From assembly GCA_963576725.1 (NCBI GenBank), contig OY755239.1, positions 60,109,453 to 60,173,452 on the forward strand: DNA of 64,000 nucleotides. The letters run 5' to 3'. The translations under genes were made by a program, and so were the position numbers. Each line of letters opens with the position of its first letter. Positions within the stretch are counted from its first letter, which is position 1. This document shows, in pieces, positions 12,778-24,900 of this stretch. A model generated the notes under the pieces. It searched no databases. It was not told the origin of the DNA and worked only from the letters and a program-made list of their open reading frames with translations. The DNA comes from Azorinus chamasolen (Eukaryota > Mollusca > Bivalvia > Cardiida > Solecurtidae).

Positions 12778-12973
12778 ACCCATTCCCTCATATTGACGCC
12801 TCTGTAAGTCACTTTTTGAAACCATTGTGATAAAACAGGAGCGAATGGTCTATTTAACACATTCGTTTAAAAACTACACAATTCTAAACTTTTCCTTTTC
12901 TCTAGTATATGCTCCTTTTCGGTAGATTTATTGAAAGGGGTTGGATCTAAAAAATAGCCTAGGAGGGAATAGG
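12778..12973 (+). mobile_element. family B MITE
   Basis: CCCATTCCCTCATATTGACG start, AAACCATTGTGATAAA, ends GGAGGGAATAGG-TTAA; one palindrome arm is partly lost. Confidence 0.8.
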
Positions 12974-13009
12974 TTAACTATCTGAATGCAGGAAACAAGT
13001 GTACTGGTA

Positions 13010-13082
13010 TTTGCAAACAGTGCAGACCCAGATGAAAGGGCTCTTTATGGAGCCCGCTAATCAGGGTCTGCACTGTTCATAA
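13010..13082. repeat. isolated A/D-like palindromic core
   Basis: TTTGCAAACAGTGCAGACCC ... AGGGTCTGCACTG around a GCTC-TTTATGGAGC centre, without MITE ends. Confidence 0.65.
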
Positions 13083-13253
13083 TTCAAAATCATCTCGCAA
13101 ATTATTCCCTACCATACTGAATGGACTCTTATCCTTATTAACATTGCTGGACCATTCAACTTGGAACATTCAACATTCAAGGGTTTAAACTACATGCACA
13201 AACATAAATCTATTTAACATCATTCTTAAGTTATACAGTAGAACCTGTCATAA

Positions 13254-13475
13254 CCCTTTCCCTTTCACGCATTTGCAAACAGAGTAGACCCAGATAAGAT
13301 GACTCCTATAGGAGCCGTCTGATCAGGGTCTGTTCTGTTTGCTAATGGCATTTGATAGATCTGTTTCTTTACTTTCTGAAATGGCTACAATGTTCCACCT
13401 TCTATATTTCGTTGTCCATGAATATTCAGTAGGTATGGTATTGAAATTTGGAATAAATATAGAACAGGGAAAGGG
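13254..13475 (+). mobile_element. family A1 MITE
   Basis: CCCTTTCCCTTTCACGC to AACAGGGAAAGGG-TTAA; dyad GACTCCTATAGGAGCC at 13311. Confidence 0.88.
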
Positions 13476-13489
13476 TTAAGCCGTTATCG

Positions 13490-13640
13490 AAATGAGATCT
13501 AATTATGGGTCTGTAAGGCAGGTGGTAGCTTAATGCCGGTAAAAAGTAATGCAGAAAACTCCTATATGAGTTTTCTGCATTAATTTTGCCCTGCCTTAAG
13601 CAACCACCTGTTTTTTAAGACTCCTTTGTTCAATAAGGCA
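13490..13640. mobile_element. family C MITE core
   Basis: GGCAGGTGGTAGCTTAATGC ... GCCTTAAGCAACCACCTG around ACTCCTATATGAGTTT; ends decayed. Confidence 0.7.
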
Positions 13641-13674
13641 AGTTCAACTGTAGTCTCTACTTGCATCACCTTTA

Positions 13675-13850
13675 ACTCATTCCTTCCTAGACTATTTTTA
13701 GACCCAACCTCTTTGAATTAATCTACCGTAAAGGAGCATAAACTATAGAAAAGGAGAATGTTAGAATTGTGTAGTTTTGAAACCATTGTGATAAATAGAG
13801 TATTTGCTCCTATGGAGCAAATGCTCTATTTATTGCAATGATTTCAAAAT
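13675..13850 (-). mobile_element. family B MITE, truncated
   Basis: ACTCATTCCTTCCTAGAC to the hairpin ATTTGCTCC TATGGAGCAAAT; end missing. Confidence 0.75.
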
Positions 13851-14024
13851 GTGACGGATAACAGAACATCTAATACTTGAATTGTAATATAAATGGCATG
13901 ATCAGAAACTAATGAACAGTCTAAATCCATTAAATACTCTGCATATTACATACATGTATATTTTTCATATGGAATGCAAGATTTCAAGACTATGCATGCT
14001 GGCCCATAAATGTTTGATTATCCC

Positions 14025-14161
14025 ATATGAACAAAAGAAATTTTGGCCATGATAGAAATTGTAGTCATATCTATACTATAACATAAGCAAACAGAGCAGA
14101 CCCTGATCTAGGGCTACTCTGTTTGCAAAGGCACAGAAAGGCGTATTTATGGAGAAAAGGG
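14025..14161 (+). mobile_element. family A2 MITE, 3' part
   Basis: From TATGAACAAAAG through a shortened core to TTATGGAGAAAAGGG-TTAA. Confidence 0.75.
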
Positions 14162-14220
14162 TTAATTGGTGATATAATAAAAATACTGCTTCATTCAATA
14201 ATTGCCATCAAGGCTATTAA

Positions 14221-14423
14221 CCCGTTACCCAATAAATATGCTTTTCTACGCCTTTGCAAACAGAGGAGACCCAGATCAGACAGCTCGTCTGATCAGGGCC
14301 TGCTCTATTTTGCTTATGACATAATATAGATGTAATTCTGCCTTCGTTAAATATCCGTGTGTTACAGCTAATTAATATGCATGAAATCATTACATCTTAC
14401 ATGGATATTCATGGAGTAAAAGG
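14221..14423 (+). mobile_element. family A MITE, first of a four-element chain
   Basis: TTAA (14217-14220) CCCGTTACCCAATAAATATG ... CATGGAGTAAAAGG TTAA (14424-14427). Confidence 0.88.
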
Positions 14424-14427
14424 TTAA

Positions 14428-14556
14428 CCCTGTACTCTAGTGATGCCTTTTAACACAATCATTTTCAAATGAGTAGATCCAGATCAGATAGCTACTGTAG
14501 GAGACATCTGATCTGGAACTACTCTGTTTGCAAAGGTCCATCTATAAGTTAAAGGG
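14428..14556 (+). mobile_element. short A-like MITE, second in chain
   Basis: 129 bp, CCCTGTACTCTAG ... GTTAAAGGG, TTAA on both sides shared with neighbours; dyad around AGCTACTGTAGGAGACA. Confidence 0.85.
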
Positions 14557-14560
14557 TTAA

Positions 14561-14802
14561 CCCTTTCCTTCATATAAACGTGTTTTCGCCCATTTGCAAA
14601 CAAAGTAGACCCAGATCAGACGGCACCAACAGGAGCCATCTAATCACGGTCTGTTCTGTTTACTAGTGGAATTTGAAAGATCTGTTTCTTTACTTTCTAA
14701 AATGGCTACACTTTTACACCTTCCATATTTCTATATAGCTATTTTGTCCATGAATATTCAGTAGATATGCTAATTTGGAATAAACATAGAACAGGGGAAG
14801 TG
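14561..14802 (+). mobile_element. family A1 MITE, third in chain
   Basis: CCCTTTCCTTCATATAAACG ... ACAGGGGAAGTG with TTAA at 14557-14560 and 14803-14806. Confidence 0.92.
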
Positions 14803-14806
14803 TTAA

Positions 14807-15047
14807 CCCTTCGCTTGCTGAATTTTAAAACACATTTCTCCTTCTTTACCCATGCCCTGTTTTATAATTACATATATCTTCACTGTGTACAAGTATTTCG
14901 CTGTGCAATCACTGCTATGGAGTGCACTGGTTGCACAATCAATTTGTAAATAGTGCAGACCCTGATGAGACAGTTCCTGCAGGAACTGTCTCATCTGGGT
15001 CTTCACTATTTACAGGTAGGTATATACGCGTCATAGCAAGCGAAGGG
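14807..15047 (+). mobile_element. family D MITE, fourth in chain
   Basis: CCCTTCGCTTGCTG ... AGCAAGCGAAGGG, TTAA on both sides (14803-14806, 15048-15051); core AGTTCCTGCAGGAACTGTCTC. Confidence 0.93.
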
Positions 15048-15068
15048 TTAAAACAGATGCTAGATAAA

Positions 15069-15273
15069 CCCTTTATCTGATGAATATTCAGGAATGAAAT
15101 ATTTTGATATCCTAAATCTTTATTGGATGAATTTATTAATTGTATATGAAAACATGATTTTTTTGGCAACTGTAGAATTATATAAACAGAGCAGACCCTG
15201 ATCAGATAGTACCATCTGATCAGGGGTTACTCTGTCTGCAAAGGGGTCAAAGGGCACCTCTATCAGGTAAAGG
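15069..15273 (+). mobile_element. family A2 MITE
   Basis: CCCTTTATCTGATGAATATT ... TCAGGTAAAGGG-TTAA; core shortened to AGATAGTACCATCTGATCAG. Confidence 0.82.
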
Positions 15274-15357
15274 GTTAATACAGGTTAAGTCCTGCAGACA
15301 GCACCTTCGGTAACTTTCTGTCTTTCTTCTGTCCAGCATAAAGCTATCACTTGCCAA

Positions 15358-15535
15358 AGCTACAGATAAAGGTGTGTACCCAAATACTAAAATTGTCATT
15401 TCTTCGCCAAACCCTATGCTGTTACCACCCTTTAGAATCGTCTCTTTGAGACGATTCTAAAGTGTGGTTACATTATAGGGTTTGGTAAAGAAATAAAGGG
15501 GTTATTCTTGAAAAAGTATGCATCTTATCTGGACT
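15358..15535. mobile_element. family E palindromic element
   Basis: CTACAGATAAAGGTGTGTAC, then CCAAACCCTATG...TTTAGAATCGTCTC / GAGACGATTCTAAAG...GGGTTTGG. Lies just past the BRCA2 stop codon. Same unit at 19728-19920 and 33457-33650. Confidence 0.8.
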
Positions 15536-15616
15536 TCTGCTTGCCTAACAGACCCAGAATTAGGACCCCTTTTCAATGGTCACTTAATTGACAGGTTTAC
15601 TGTATCATACAGTATT

Positions 15617-15937
15617 CTATATATTTTTAAAGGCAGGAGGCTTGAAGCCCTTCCTCACACTCCTTGGCACCGGGGTATTCATGGGCGACAAACAGCTTGG
15701 TGAGCTATAAGACAGCAGTCTAGCCATCTTGGCTTGGTAGACTGATTTCCGCGGTTTCACTTGGTCATTCTGCGGTGTTACCTCACCAGCATCTGTTGAA
15801 TCCATGCCCTGAGATCTAAGGTCCGTTTCACTTGTGATTGTCTTGATAGGAGTCTGGCATGAAACACCAGTGTTTTCAAGAGTATTATAATGCACAGTGC
15901 TATCTGTACACCTACTAGGTGTTGACACTTTACTGGG
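15617..15937 (-). CDS. BRCA2: BRCA2 last coding exon, C-terminal RAD51 motif
   Basis: 106 codons then TAG. Starts PSKVSTPSRCTD (human DPKWSTPTKDC) and ends SPMNTPVPRSVRKGFKPPAF-KNI, placed like human SPAAQKAFQPPRSC, the CDK-controlled C-terminal RAD51 site; S-P and T-P pairs are present. The protein stops three residues after this motif, whereas the human one runs on for more than 100 residues with nuclear-localisation signals. Acceptor CATTTTCAG. An AATAAA on the minus strand at 15124-15119 is a distant poly(A) candidate. Confidence 0.93.
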   Translation of the reverse strand, partial: PSKVSTPSRCTDSTVHYNTLENTGVSCQTPIKTITSETDLRSQGMDSTDAGEVTPQNDQVKPRKSVYQAKMARLLSYSSPSCLSPMNTPVPRSVRKGFKPPAFKNI

Positions 15938-18900
15938 CTGAAAATGAAAGGAATTTTTATTAAAAAAATAAACTTGGTTTATTCAGTCTATTCCCTCATA
16001 TTGATGCTTTTCGACGCCTCTGTAAAAGTCACTATTTGAAACCATTGTGTTAAATAGAGCACAATGGTTTAAAAACTATACAATTCTAAAATTTCCCTTT
16101 CTCTAGTCAATGCTCCTTTTTAGAAGATTTATTCAAAGTGGTTTTATCTAAATATAGCCTATGATGTAATGGATTAACCCTCTACTTGATAAATGAATTA
16201 TGTTCATGCCAAACTCCACCCATTATGAACATAGTTAATTCTTGTATAATTTTTTTTTTATAAAAACCCTAAAATATTGTGTCCATGGAAAACAGAATAA
16301 GCAATATTGTCTCTAAATCAAGCACGTTCCATTATAAGTTATATATTGAAGAAAATTTCATAACTAAGCAAAAATCCCCTCTTTAAATACATCTTCACAT
16401 CAACATTGTTTGTCTGTGAAATATTTAAGTATATCCTCCCATTGGTGTAAGAGAAGTTGGACACACAATACTTGCTTGACATACATACAAATGGATTAGA
16501 ACAATGCCACCTTGTGTGTTGGCATAAAAATAAGATTGCTGGTTCTTTGATGTGCCCAGTGTACAGCTGATGGGATTTAACATCCATTCACATTTTTAAT
16601 GAATATTAATTGTTATCTCCTCTTTACCCATGCATATTTGTATTACTACATATATCTTTACTGTGTACAAGTATTTCGCTGTGCAATCACTGCTGTTGAG
16701 TGCACTGGTTGCACAATCAACTTGAAAATAGTGCAGACCCTGATGAGACAGCTCCTGCAGGATCTGTCTCATCTGGGTCTTCACGTTTTACAAGTAGGTA
16801 TATTGACGTGAGCAGAAAGCAAAGGGTTAAGCAAACAGAGCAGACACTGATCAGACAGCTGATCAGGATCTACTCTGTATGCAACAGCGTAGAAAAGCAT
16901 ATTTATGGAGTAAAGGATTAATGTTAAAGCATGTTGTAACACCACTTTTGCACAGTCTTTGAAATGAATACCAAATACAGTAAAACCACACTAATGTGAC
17001 CACCAAAAACTGGTATAATTCTGGGTCTTAAATGCAGGTGGTAGCTTAATGCAGGATGGAAGTTATGCAGAAAGCTTCAGCAGGAGCTTTCTGCATAACT
17101 TTCGTCCTGCATTAAGCAACCACCTACTTTAAATGACATCTATTTTTATTCATAAAGTGGTCGCATTAGAGAGATTTTACTGTAGTATTTTTTTTTTACC
17201 TCAGTTAAAATTGATCTTCCATGCAGCATATTATTCAGAGCTGTTTGCGCACTGTCTAGGAAACTTCTCTTGTCCTGGAAAAGCAACAACAGATAAGAAC
17301 AAGACAATGACGAAGGAAGGGTTGGACAAATTAATCCTTTCCTTCATATAAACACCTTTTAATTAACACATTTGCAAACAGAGTAGACCAAGATCAGACG
17401 GCTAATATAGGAGCCGTCTAATCAGGGTCGGCTCTGTTTGCTTATCATATAATATAGATCTGAAAAATTTACAGTTTCTGCCTGTCAGAGCCAAAACATC
17501 CAACATTAAAATTCAGCTCATAAATATTCATGATGTAATTATTCCTTACATGCATATTCAACAGGCAAAGGGTTAATTGTCGACAAATTTTGGTATACAA
17601 TAGCTAACCCTTTCCCTGTTCTATATTCATTCCAAATTTCAATACCTACTGAATATTCATGGACATAATAGTTATAATGGCTGGAACATTGTAGCCATTT
17701 TAGAAAGTAAAGAAACAGTCTTACAGATCTATCAAATTCCATGAGCAAAGAGAGCAGACCCTGATCAGATGGCTCCTATAGGATCCATCTTATGTGGGTC
17801 TACTTTGTTTGCAAATGCGTGAAAATGCATTTATATGAAGGAAAGGGTTAACCCCTCAAACTAAGTGCAAACTGGACGCTTGAACGTCCAATCTACTTGT
17901 TCTGATATTGCGTAATATTTATCCCTTTACTCCATGAATATTCATGTAAGAAGTAATGATATTATGAATATTGATCAGCTCAATCTTTATAATCCTATAT
18001 ATAAACTTTTTGACCATGGCAGAAACTACAATTAGATGAATCACTTTGTTACACCATCCCTATGAATATGGGTAGCTTTAACCCAAAAGCAAATGCTCTT
18101 TTTATCACAATGGTTTCAAAACTACACAATTCTAAAATGTTTCTTTCTTCTAACAAACGCTCCTTTTCAGTAGATTTATTCAAAGTGGTTGGGTCTAAAA
18201 ATAACCTATGATAGAATGGGTTAAGGGAATAAAGCAGTGTACTGGTTTTTGTTTATACACAGATCATTGGTATCAACAGATGAGGTGTTTCCTCTCACTT
18301 ACTTTCATGATCGAATTCAATTTTTCCACAGCCTTTCTCTGGCCAGCATTCTGTGCAGTTTTATTCAGCAGCGTAAATTCACTAGCAGCCTCAACAGTAG
18401 GCAGAAACTGTGATCTGAATGATGACTTATCGATCAGGTTACAGCAAAAAAGCACATTGCCAACTGTGAACAGGTCCTCCCCAAAACTCTGAAAGAATGA
18501 AATTATTGGTACGTCTAAATAAATGTGAGTAAAACAGGATCTAATTGTAACGGAATCCATTACAGAATGTCCCCCACACAAAACAGACAACAGGTATTGA
18601 CGAGCAAAATGTTTAAATATTCACCAATAACAGGCCATTACAGGATTACCATGGCAATCAAGATTTTTGAAACACCTGTCATTATGTTTGGAGTACCAAT
18701 ATAACCCTACCTACCAATTTTCAGCAAAATCTAATATTTAAATTTTGACCAATCAGAGGCGACCACCCCATTACCATGGTAACCAATGCTTTCGAAACAC
18801 CTTCTATTGAGTTAGGTACCTAAATACCCCTTCAAAAGTTCACTGCAAATCTGCACACAACCAGCATTGTTCATGTGAAGTTCCATAAGGATTGGACTAT

Positions 18901-21900
18901 TACTTACCAAGAAATGTGTCGCTGACTGTACATTTACTCCCCTAGTCATTGAGTCATTCCCCTACAATATTGAGCATTGCTAACATATGGCACAATCATG
19001 CAGCCTCAGTACTGGCTAGTGACTCTAGCAGGTACCTATTTTAACTCCTGGGTAGAAAGGAGGTGCGGGTGGGAGACACTGAAAAGCACCTCTGAAATTT
19101 CCGGGAGGGACCGGGATTTGAAACCTGGACCTCCAGATTGGTAGTCAAGCGCGTTACCACTAGACCACCCCATACCACATTACGTTACCACCTGTCTTAC
19201 TGACCCATAATTTGACCTCTTGTTGATGACTGCTTAAAACAGGTTCTACTGTATTTACCTTGAATCCATTCCAGACTTTAACAGCTAGAAAGGAACTCTG
19301 GCAATCAGCAAGGTATACAGTGTCACACGGTTTGCTACTGAAAACAAAAACATACAATGGAATAAAATCTTTCAACAAAACCATAAGAAATAAATATGGT
19401 TCATTAACCCTTTCCTTCATATAAACACCTTTTCACGCATTTGCAAACAGAGTAGACCAAGAACAGAAGGTTTCTGTAGGAGCTGTCTGATCAGGGTCTG
19501 CTCTGTTTGGTTATGAAATTGTAATAGATCCAACTCTTTAGTTTCTACGAATACCAAACAAAATCTTGTGCACATAATTTTATGCTCTTAACTACTAAAT
19601 ATTCATGATGTCATTATTTTGTATGAAATGAGAACAGGGAAAGGGTTAACAGTCATACAACCATTTCAGGTTTTTGATCATGCACAAAAACTTCAACAAT
19701 TCTAAGTTATTTTCCAAGTGGTCTCTACAGAGCTACAGATAAAGGTGCATACCCAAATAAATACTTAAATCGTCATTTCTCCACCAAATCCTATGCTGTG
19801 ACCACTTTTTAGAAGTGTCTCGAAGAGACGATTCTAAAGAGTGGTCACAACACAGGGTTTGTTGGAAAAATAAAGAAGTTATTCATGAAAATGTTTTAAT
19901 TTACGCATCTTATCTGAATCTTCAATGATCATTAACTCTGTTCATCACCTATTGTCTCTAATAGTCTATAGCAGAGTAGATGAGAAAGAAAGAAACAACT
20001 GTTTTAGTTTCTATCTGGAATGCATTCGGCCCCACTGTACAAAAACCCAATCTTAACCTTTTCCCTCATATAAACGTGTTTTCACGCATTTGCAAACAGA
20101 GTAGACCCAGATCAGACAGCTCCAATAGGAGCCGTCAGGTCAGGGTCAGCTCTGTTTGCTTATGAAATTATAACAGGCCCAACTATATGGTTTCTACTAA
20201 TACCAAAACAATCCTCTCTACAAATGCTCTTATAAACTTCAGCTAATAAATATTCATGATGCCATCATTTCTTACATGAATACCGGTACTGAACAGGGAA
20301 TGGGTTAAGAGTTTGCAAAATGTGCAGCCACTACTTTGAAAACAAGCAGCTTATATTACATGCTGCAAAGCTTGCTACTCACTTTGCCTATTCAATTTAA
20401 AAGAAGATGTGTTTGTGAAACACTATGCTCCCATATGACCTTTGACCTTAATGAGTCACCCAAAAAATGTTTGCCTCCATTAATTGCACATGCATGCCAA
20501 GTTTGAAACATGTATGTTGAATGTCGACAAAATGATCACAAATCAAAAACTGACCCGTAATTTGACCTTGATGTATGACCTTGACCTTAATGACTCATTA
20601 AAATATTCACCTCCATAAGTTGCACATGCATGCCAAGTTTGAAGTATGTATGTGCAATGGCGACAAAATTACCGCAAACGTTAAAAATGGGGACAAATCA
20701 ACCAACCAACAGACAGACAGAGCAAACACAATATGCTGATCTGTGTGAAAAACAGTGTTGTAAAGTTACTACTGACCTTTCAGCTGCAGCTGCACTGACC
20801 ACTTTGACAACCAACCCCACAAAGTCAAGTTCTCCATAAGATGGTTTCCTTCTCTTAACATCACTGACCCAAAGCACCTGGTCAACATAAGACATCAACA
20901 TTCGAAACTATACTTGTACTTGTGTTATTCCATAAACTTAAAGTCATATCCTAATCAGTATTTAACACTTTCTTTAACTCATTCCCTCCTATTGATGCCT
21001 CTATAAGATTAACTTTTTGAAACCATTGTGATAAATAGAGTATTTGCTCCTATGGAGCAAATGCTCTATTTATCATAATGGTTTCAAAACTACACAAATC
21101 TAAAAATTCCTTTTCTATAATAAATGCTCCTTTTCGGTAGATTTATTCAAAGAAGTTGGATCCATGAGGTAATGGGTTAAAAGTGGGAAATGAGTGCACT
21201 GTCATTTGTAGACCTAGAGGAGCCCTCTCATCAAGGTCTGCAAATTGTTTACCATGGTACGCATTTCTTACAAAACTAGAAAATTGTGTCTGTGGGTCTG
21301 CTCTGTTTGCAAAGAAATAGAAAGGCGTGGAGTAAAGGGTTAAACTATTTGTACAACAGTAGTCACAATGTGTCAGTATTATTAGTTACTGTTCTTTTGC
21401 ATGGTCAGATTTTACAGTACTAGTAGCACTTCTCTAGGAATCTTACTTACCTCCCTTGGCTCATAGATGTTGTCCAGAAAATTCTCATCAACCAACATTA
21501 AGCGAAACTTGGTCTGTTTAGTAGCAGTCAGCTGCACAGTATGCCCTGTGTACTTTGATCTAGAACAGATATTACAGAGATAGCACACTGTATTGATGTC
21601 TTCATTTACAAACGTTTAGCTACTATGACCTACTTATGCAACAGATCGGATCCATTTATATAACTCTGACAGAGGACCTCCTCACAATCGTTTATGTATA
21701 GTTTGGTCATATTCCATTTAGCAATTTAGGAGAAGATGCTGTTTAACCCATTCCCATATAGGCTATTTTTAGACCCAACCTCTTTGAATAAATCTACCCA
21801 AAAGGAGCATTTACTAGAGAAAAGGAAAATGTTAGAATTGTGTAGTATTGAAACCATTGTGATAAATAGAGCATTTGCTTCTATGGAGCAAATGCTCTAT

Positions 21901-24900
21901 TTATCAGAATGGTTTCAAGAAGTGACCATTACAGAGGCATAGAAAGGCGTATTTATGGAGGAAAGGGTTAAATAAATCTATTTTTCGCTCCTCTGATTTA
22001 CAAGTGCGGTAGAACACATTAAGATCTTTCCTGTGAAATTTGTAGGAAATCCAGTCAGTGGATAAGTAGGAGATGTGGTTTAAAGAAATAATTGACGACA
22101 TATGACGGACGGCGACTGACATAGGGTGACCCCAATAGCTCACCTTGGCACTTTATGCCTGGTGAGCTAAAAGTCTATTCCATATCTTAGGAGCCCTATG
22201 GTCTAGGTCTTCACTGTTTGCCTGTCAGTTTTCATAGTAAGGCACACTAGACATAAATAGGTAAAAATCTTGACTACAAGTTCAACAAATGCTACATAAT
22301 ACATTCCACTATTAACTTGCTATATTTCCTCATCTCAAAATCATTCATTTGAAATGACATAAGGAATATTAATAACATGAAAATTTATAATAGCAATGGC
22401 AATTTTGCTAATGAAAGACATTTGAAGAATCATATCTATATTATTTCTTAATCAAACAGCAGACTCTGATCAGAAGGCTCTCTCTTTTGAGAATGCTTTA
22501 TATTGTCCCCATATTGATTTTTCTCCATGTCTCTCACATAAATGGTAATAGCTCACTACATATGATATACATGTACTCTTTATAAGATAAATATACATAT
22601 AAGATATGAACTTATCAAATATTGTTCATTCATCTTCCTAACCTGGTGGTTGAGGCATTCAAGCTGTAGATTCTGTACCGTTTCCCTTCCTGTAGGTCAG
22701 AAATCTCAGGAGCAGGCCTCCAAACAGTCAGGATAGTGGCTGGATACACAAACAAGTAATCCATTGTACATTATTTCAACAAATGTTGGAAACAGATTAT
22801 CTGCAAACAGTGCAGACTCAGATCAAAAGGTTAATTGTGGAGAAGCCCTGTTTATTACTTAAAAAAGTTACTGGAAAAAGTTTGACTAGTCTTTACTCTT
22901 TCATTTGCTTTAACCCTTTCCTTCTTATTAAAGATTTTTCACGCATTTGCAAACAGAGTAGACCCAGACCAAACAGCTCCAATATCAGGGTCTTCTCTGT
23001 CTGGCAGTGTCTGCTAATGGAATATGATAGATTTGTTTCTTAGTTTCTTAAATGGCTACAATGATCCTCCTTCCATACTTCATTATAAACTATTTTGCTC
23101 TTGAATATTCAGCAAATTCGGTATAAATATAGAACAGGGAAAGGGTTAACCCTTTCAATACTGAATATTGAAGGTGGAATGTTCCATAATTATTTAACCC
23201 TTTACTCCATGAATATTCATGAAAGATTGATGACACCATGAATATCAATTATATTAATTTCTTAAAATGCCATACTAACACATGCAATTTTTGCCAAAGT
23301 AGAAACTGTAGAATCGATATTATTCTATAAGCAAACAGAGTAGAGCCTAATCAGATGGCTCCTATAGGAGCCGTCTGATATGGATCTACTCTGTTTGCAA
23401 TTTTTTTTTATGGAGTAAAGGGTTAACAATATGAATTCAATATGAAACGGTATAATTTGCTAGTGGATATTGCACAATACATTGTGCCGACCCTGATCTG
23501 GATCTACACTGCTTGCAAATTCCAGAACACACATTTCCAGCATTCAAATGCTTGATGATTTGGAATGACAAACAGTGCAGACCCTGATCAGAGGTCTACA
23601 CTGTATGCAAATGACAATGCATGCTCGTCACACACACAGAGGGTTGAGATTCAACCTTGTTTTCAAATTCCAGGCTCCATAGGTCTGGAGACCATACAGA
23701 AACAATTTTAATCCTTATCTGGCTAAGCACTATATGACTCACACAGTTTGCAAACAGCTTGGATCCAGTGATGTAACTGGGTGTCTGGTAGTATCTTGGC
23801 ATCTCATCAGGATCCAAACTGTTTAACACTCGGTCAAGGTCTGCTCTGTTTGCTAATGGAATTTGATAGACCTTTGTCTTTAATTTCTAAAATCGCTACG
23901 TAGTTTCACCTTCCATATTTCATTTTAACTATGTATGTCCATAAATATTCAGTAGGTATTGAAATTCGTAATAAACTTAAAACGGGTATTAAGGTTAAAC
24001 AATACAGATTTAGCAGTAACGCTGGTTCATATTATAAAACCTTTGTGTATAGGTGAAGCACAATGATTTCCTTAAAACTTAACCAATTACTCCAAAGAGA
24101 CGCCTTTTGACATCTTTGCAAACATACTAGAACCAGATTAGATAGTTCCTGCGGAGTTGTTTGAATAGGGTCTGCTCTGTTTGCTTTATAGAATATCTTA
24201 GATCTGTTTCTATTACTATTTGGTATAGCTATGTATTCATTTGTTTTATATACAGTAAAACCTCTCTAAACTGGAATTCTAGTAGAGGAGAATTTAAATC
24301 CTTTTAGGCAGATGGCTGCTTAATACAGGGTGACAGGGGTGAAAGTCTGAGGTTTTTGTCACAAAAACGGATGTCTCCCCTCTAATAAAAGCAATATGTA
24401 AATACACAATGAAGTAAATATTCCAAAATAGGGAATTAATATAATACATAAATACTTAAACTGCTCTGATCTAATATTTCGACCACTAAGGGCCTTTGTC
24501 AAAGATTATCATGTCAAAATACACGTCACATTTTTGTTACATGCATTCAGCCATCTCTTTGATTTTATGGCTGAATGCATGTAACAAAAATGTGACGTGT
24601 ATTTTGACATGATAATCTTTGACAAAGGCCCTTAGTGGTCGAAATATTAGATCAGAGCAGTTTAAGTATTTATGTAATATGTAAATAGAAATCACTAAAA
24701 ATATTACGGACTTGATGATTGATACTTCCCCTCATTATGCGTTTTCCACACCACATTTTTCAAGAAGAAAATGATAACAGCTAATAACTCCAAAAATATT
24801 GATACCAGAGTTATGACCCTTGTGCATGACACTTACTTTCATCATGCTCTTTCTGTAAATGAGATGTCATTCCAATAGCATCAGTCGAACAGGAGTTATT

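Noticed and set aside
19100..19176. Functional tRNA gene
   Set aside because: A and B boxes are present but the cloverleaf does not close and a SINE-like body follows.
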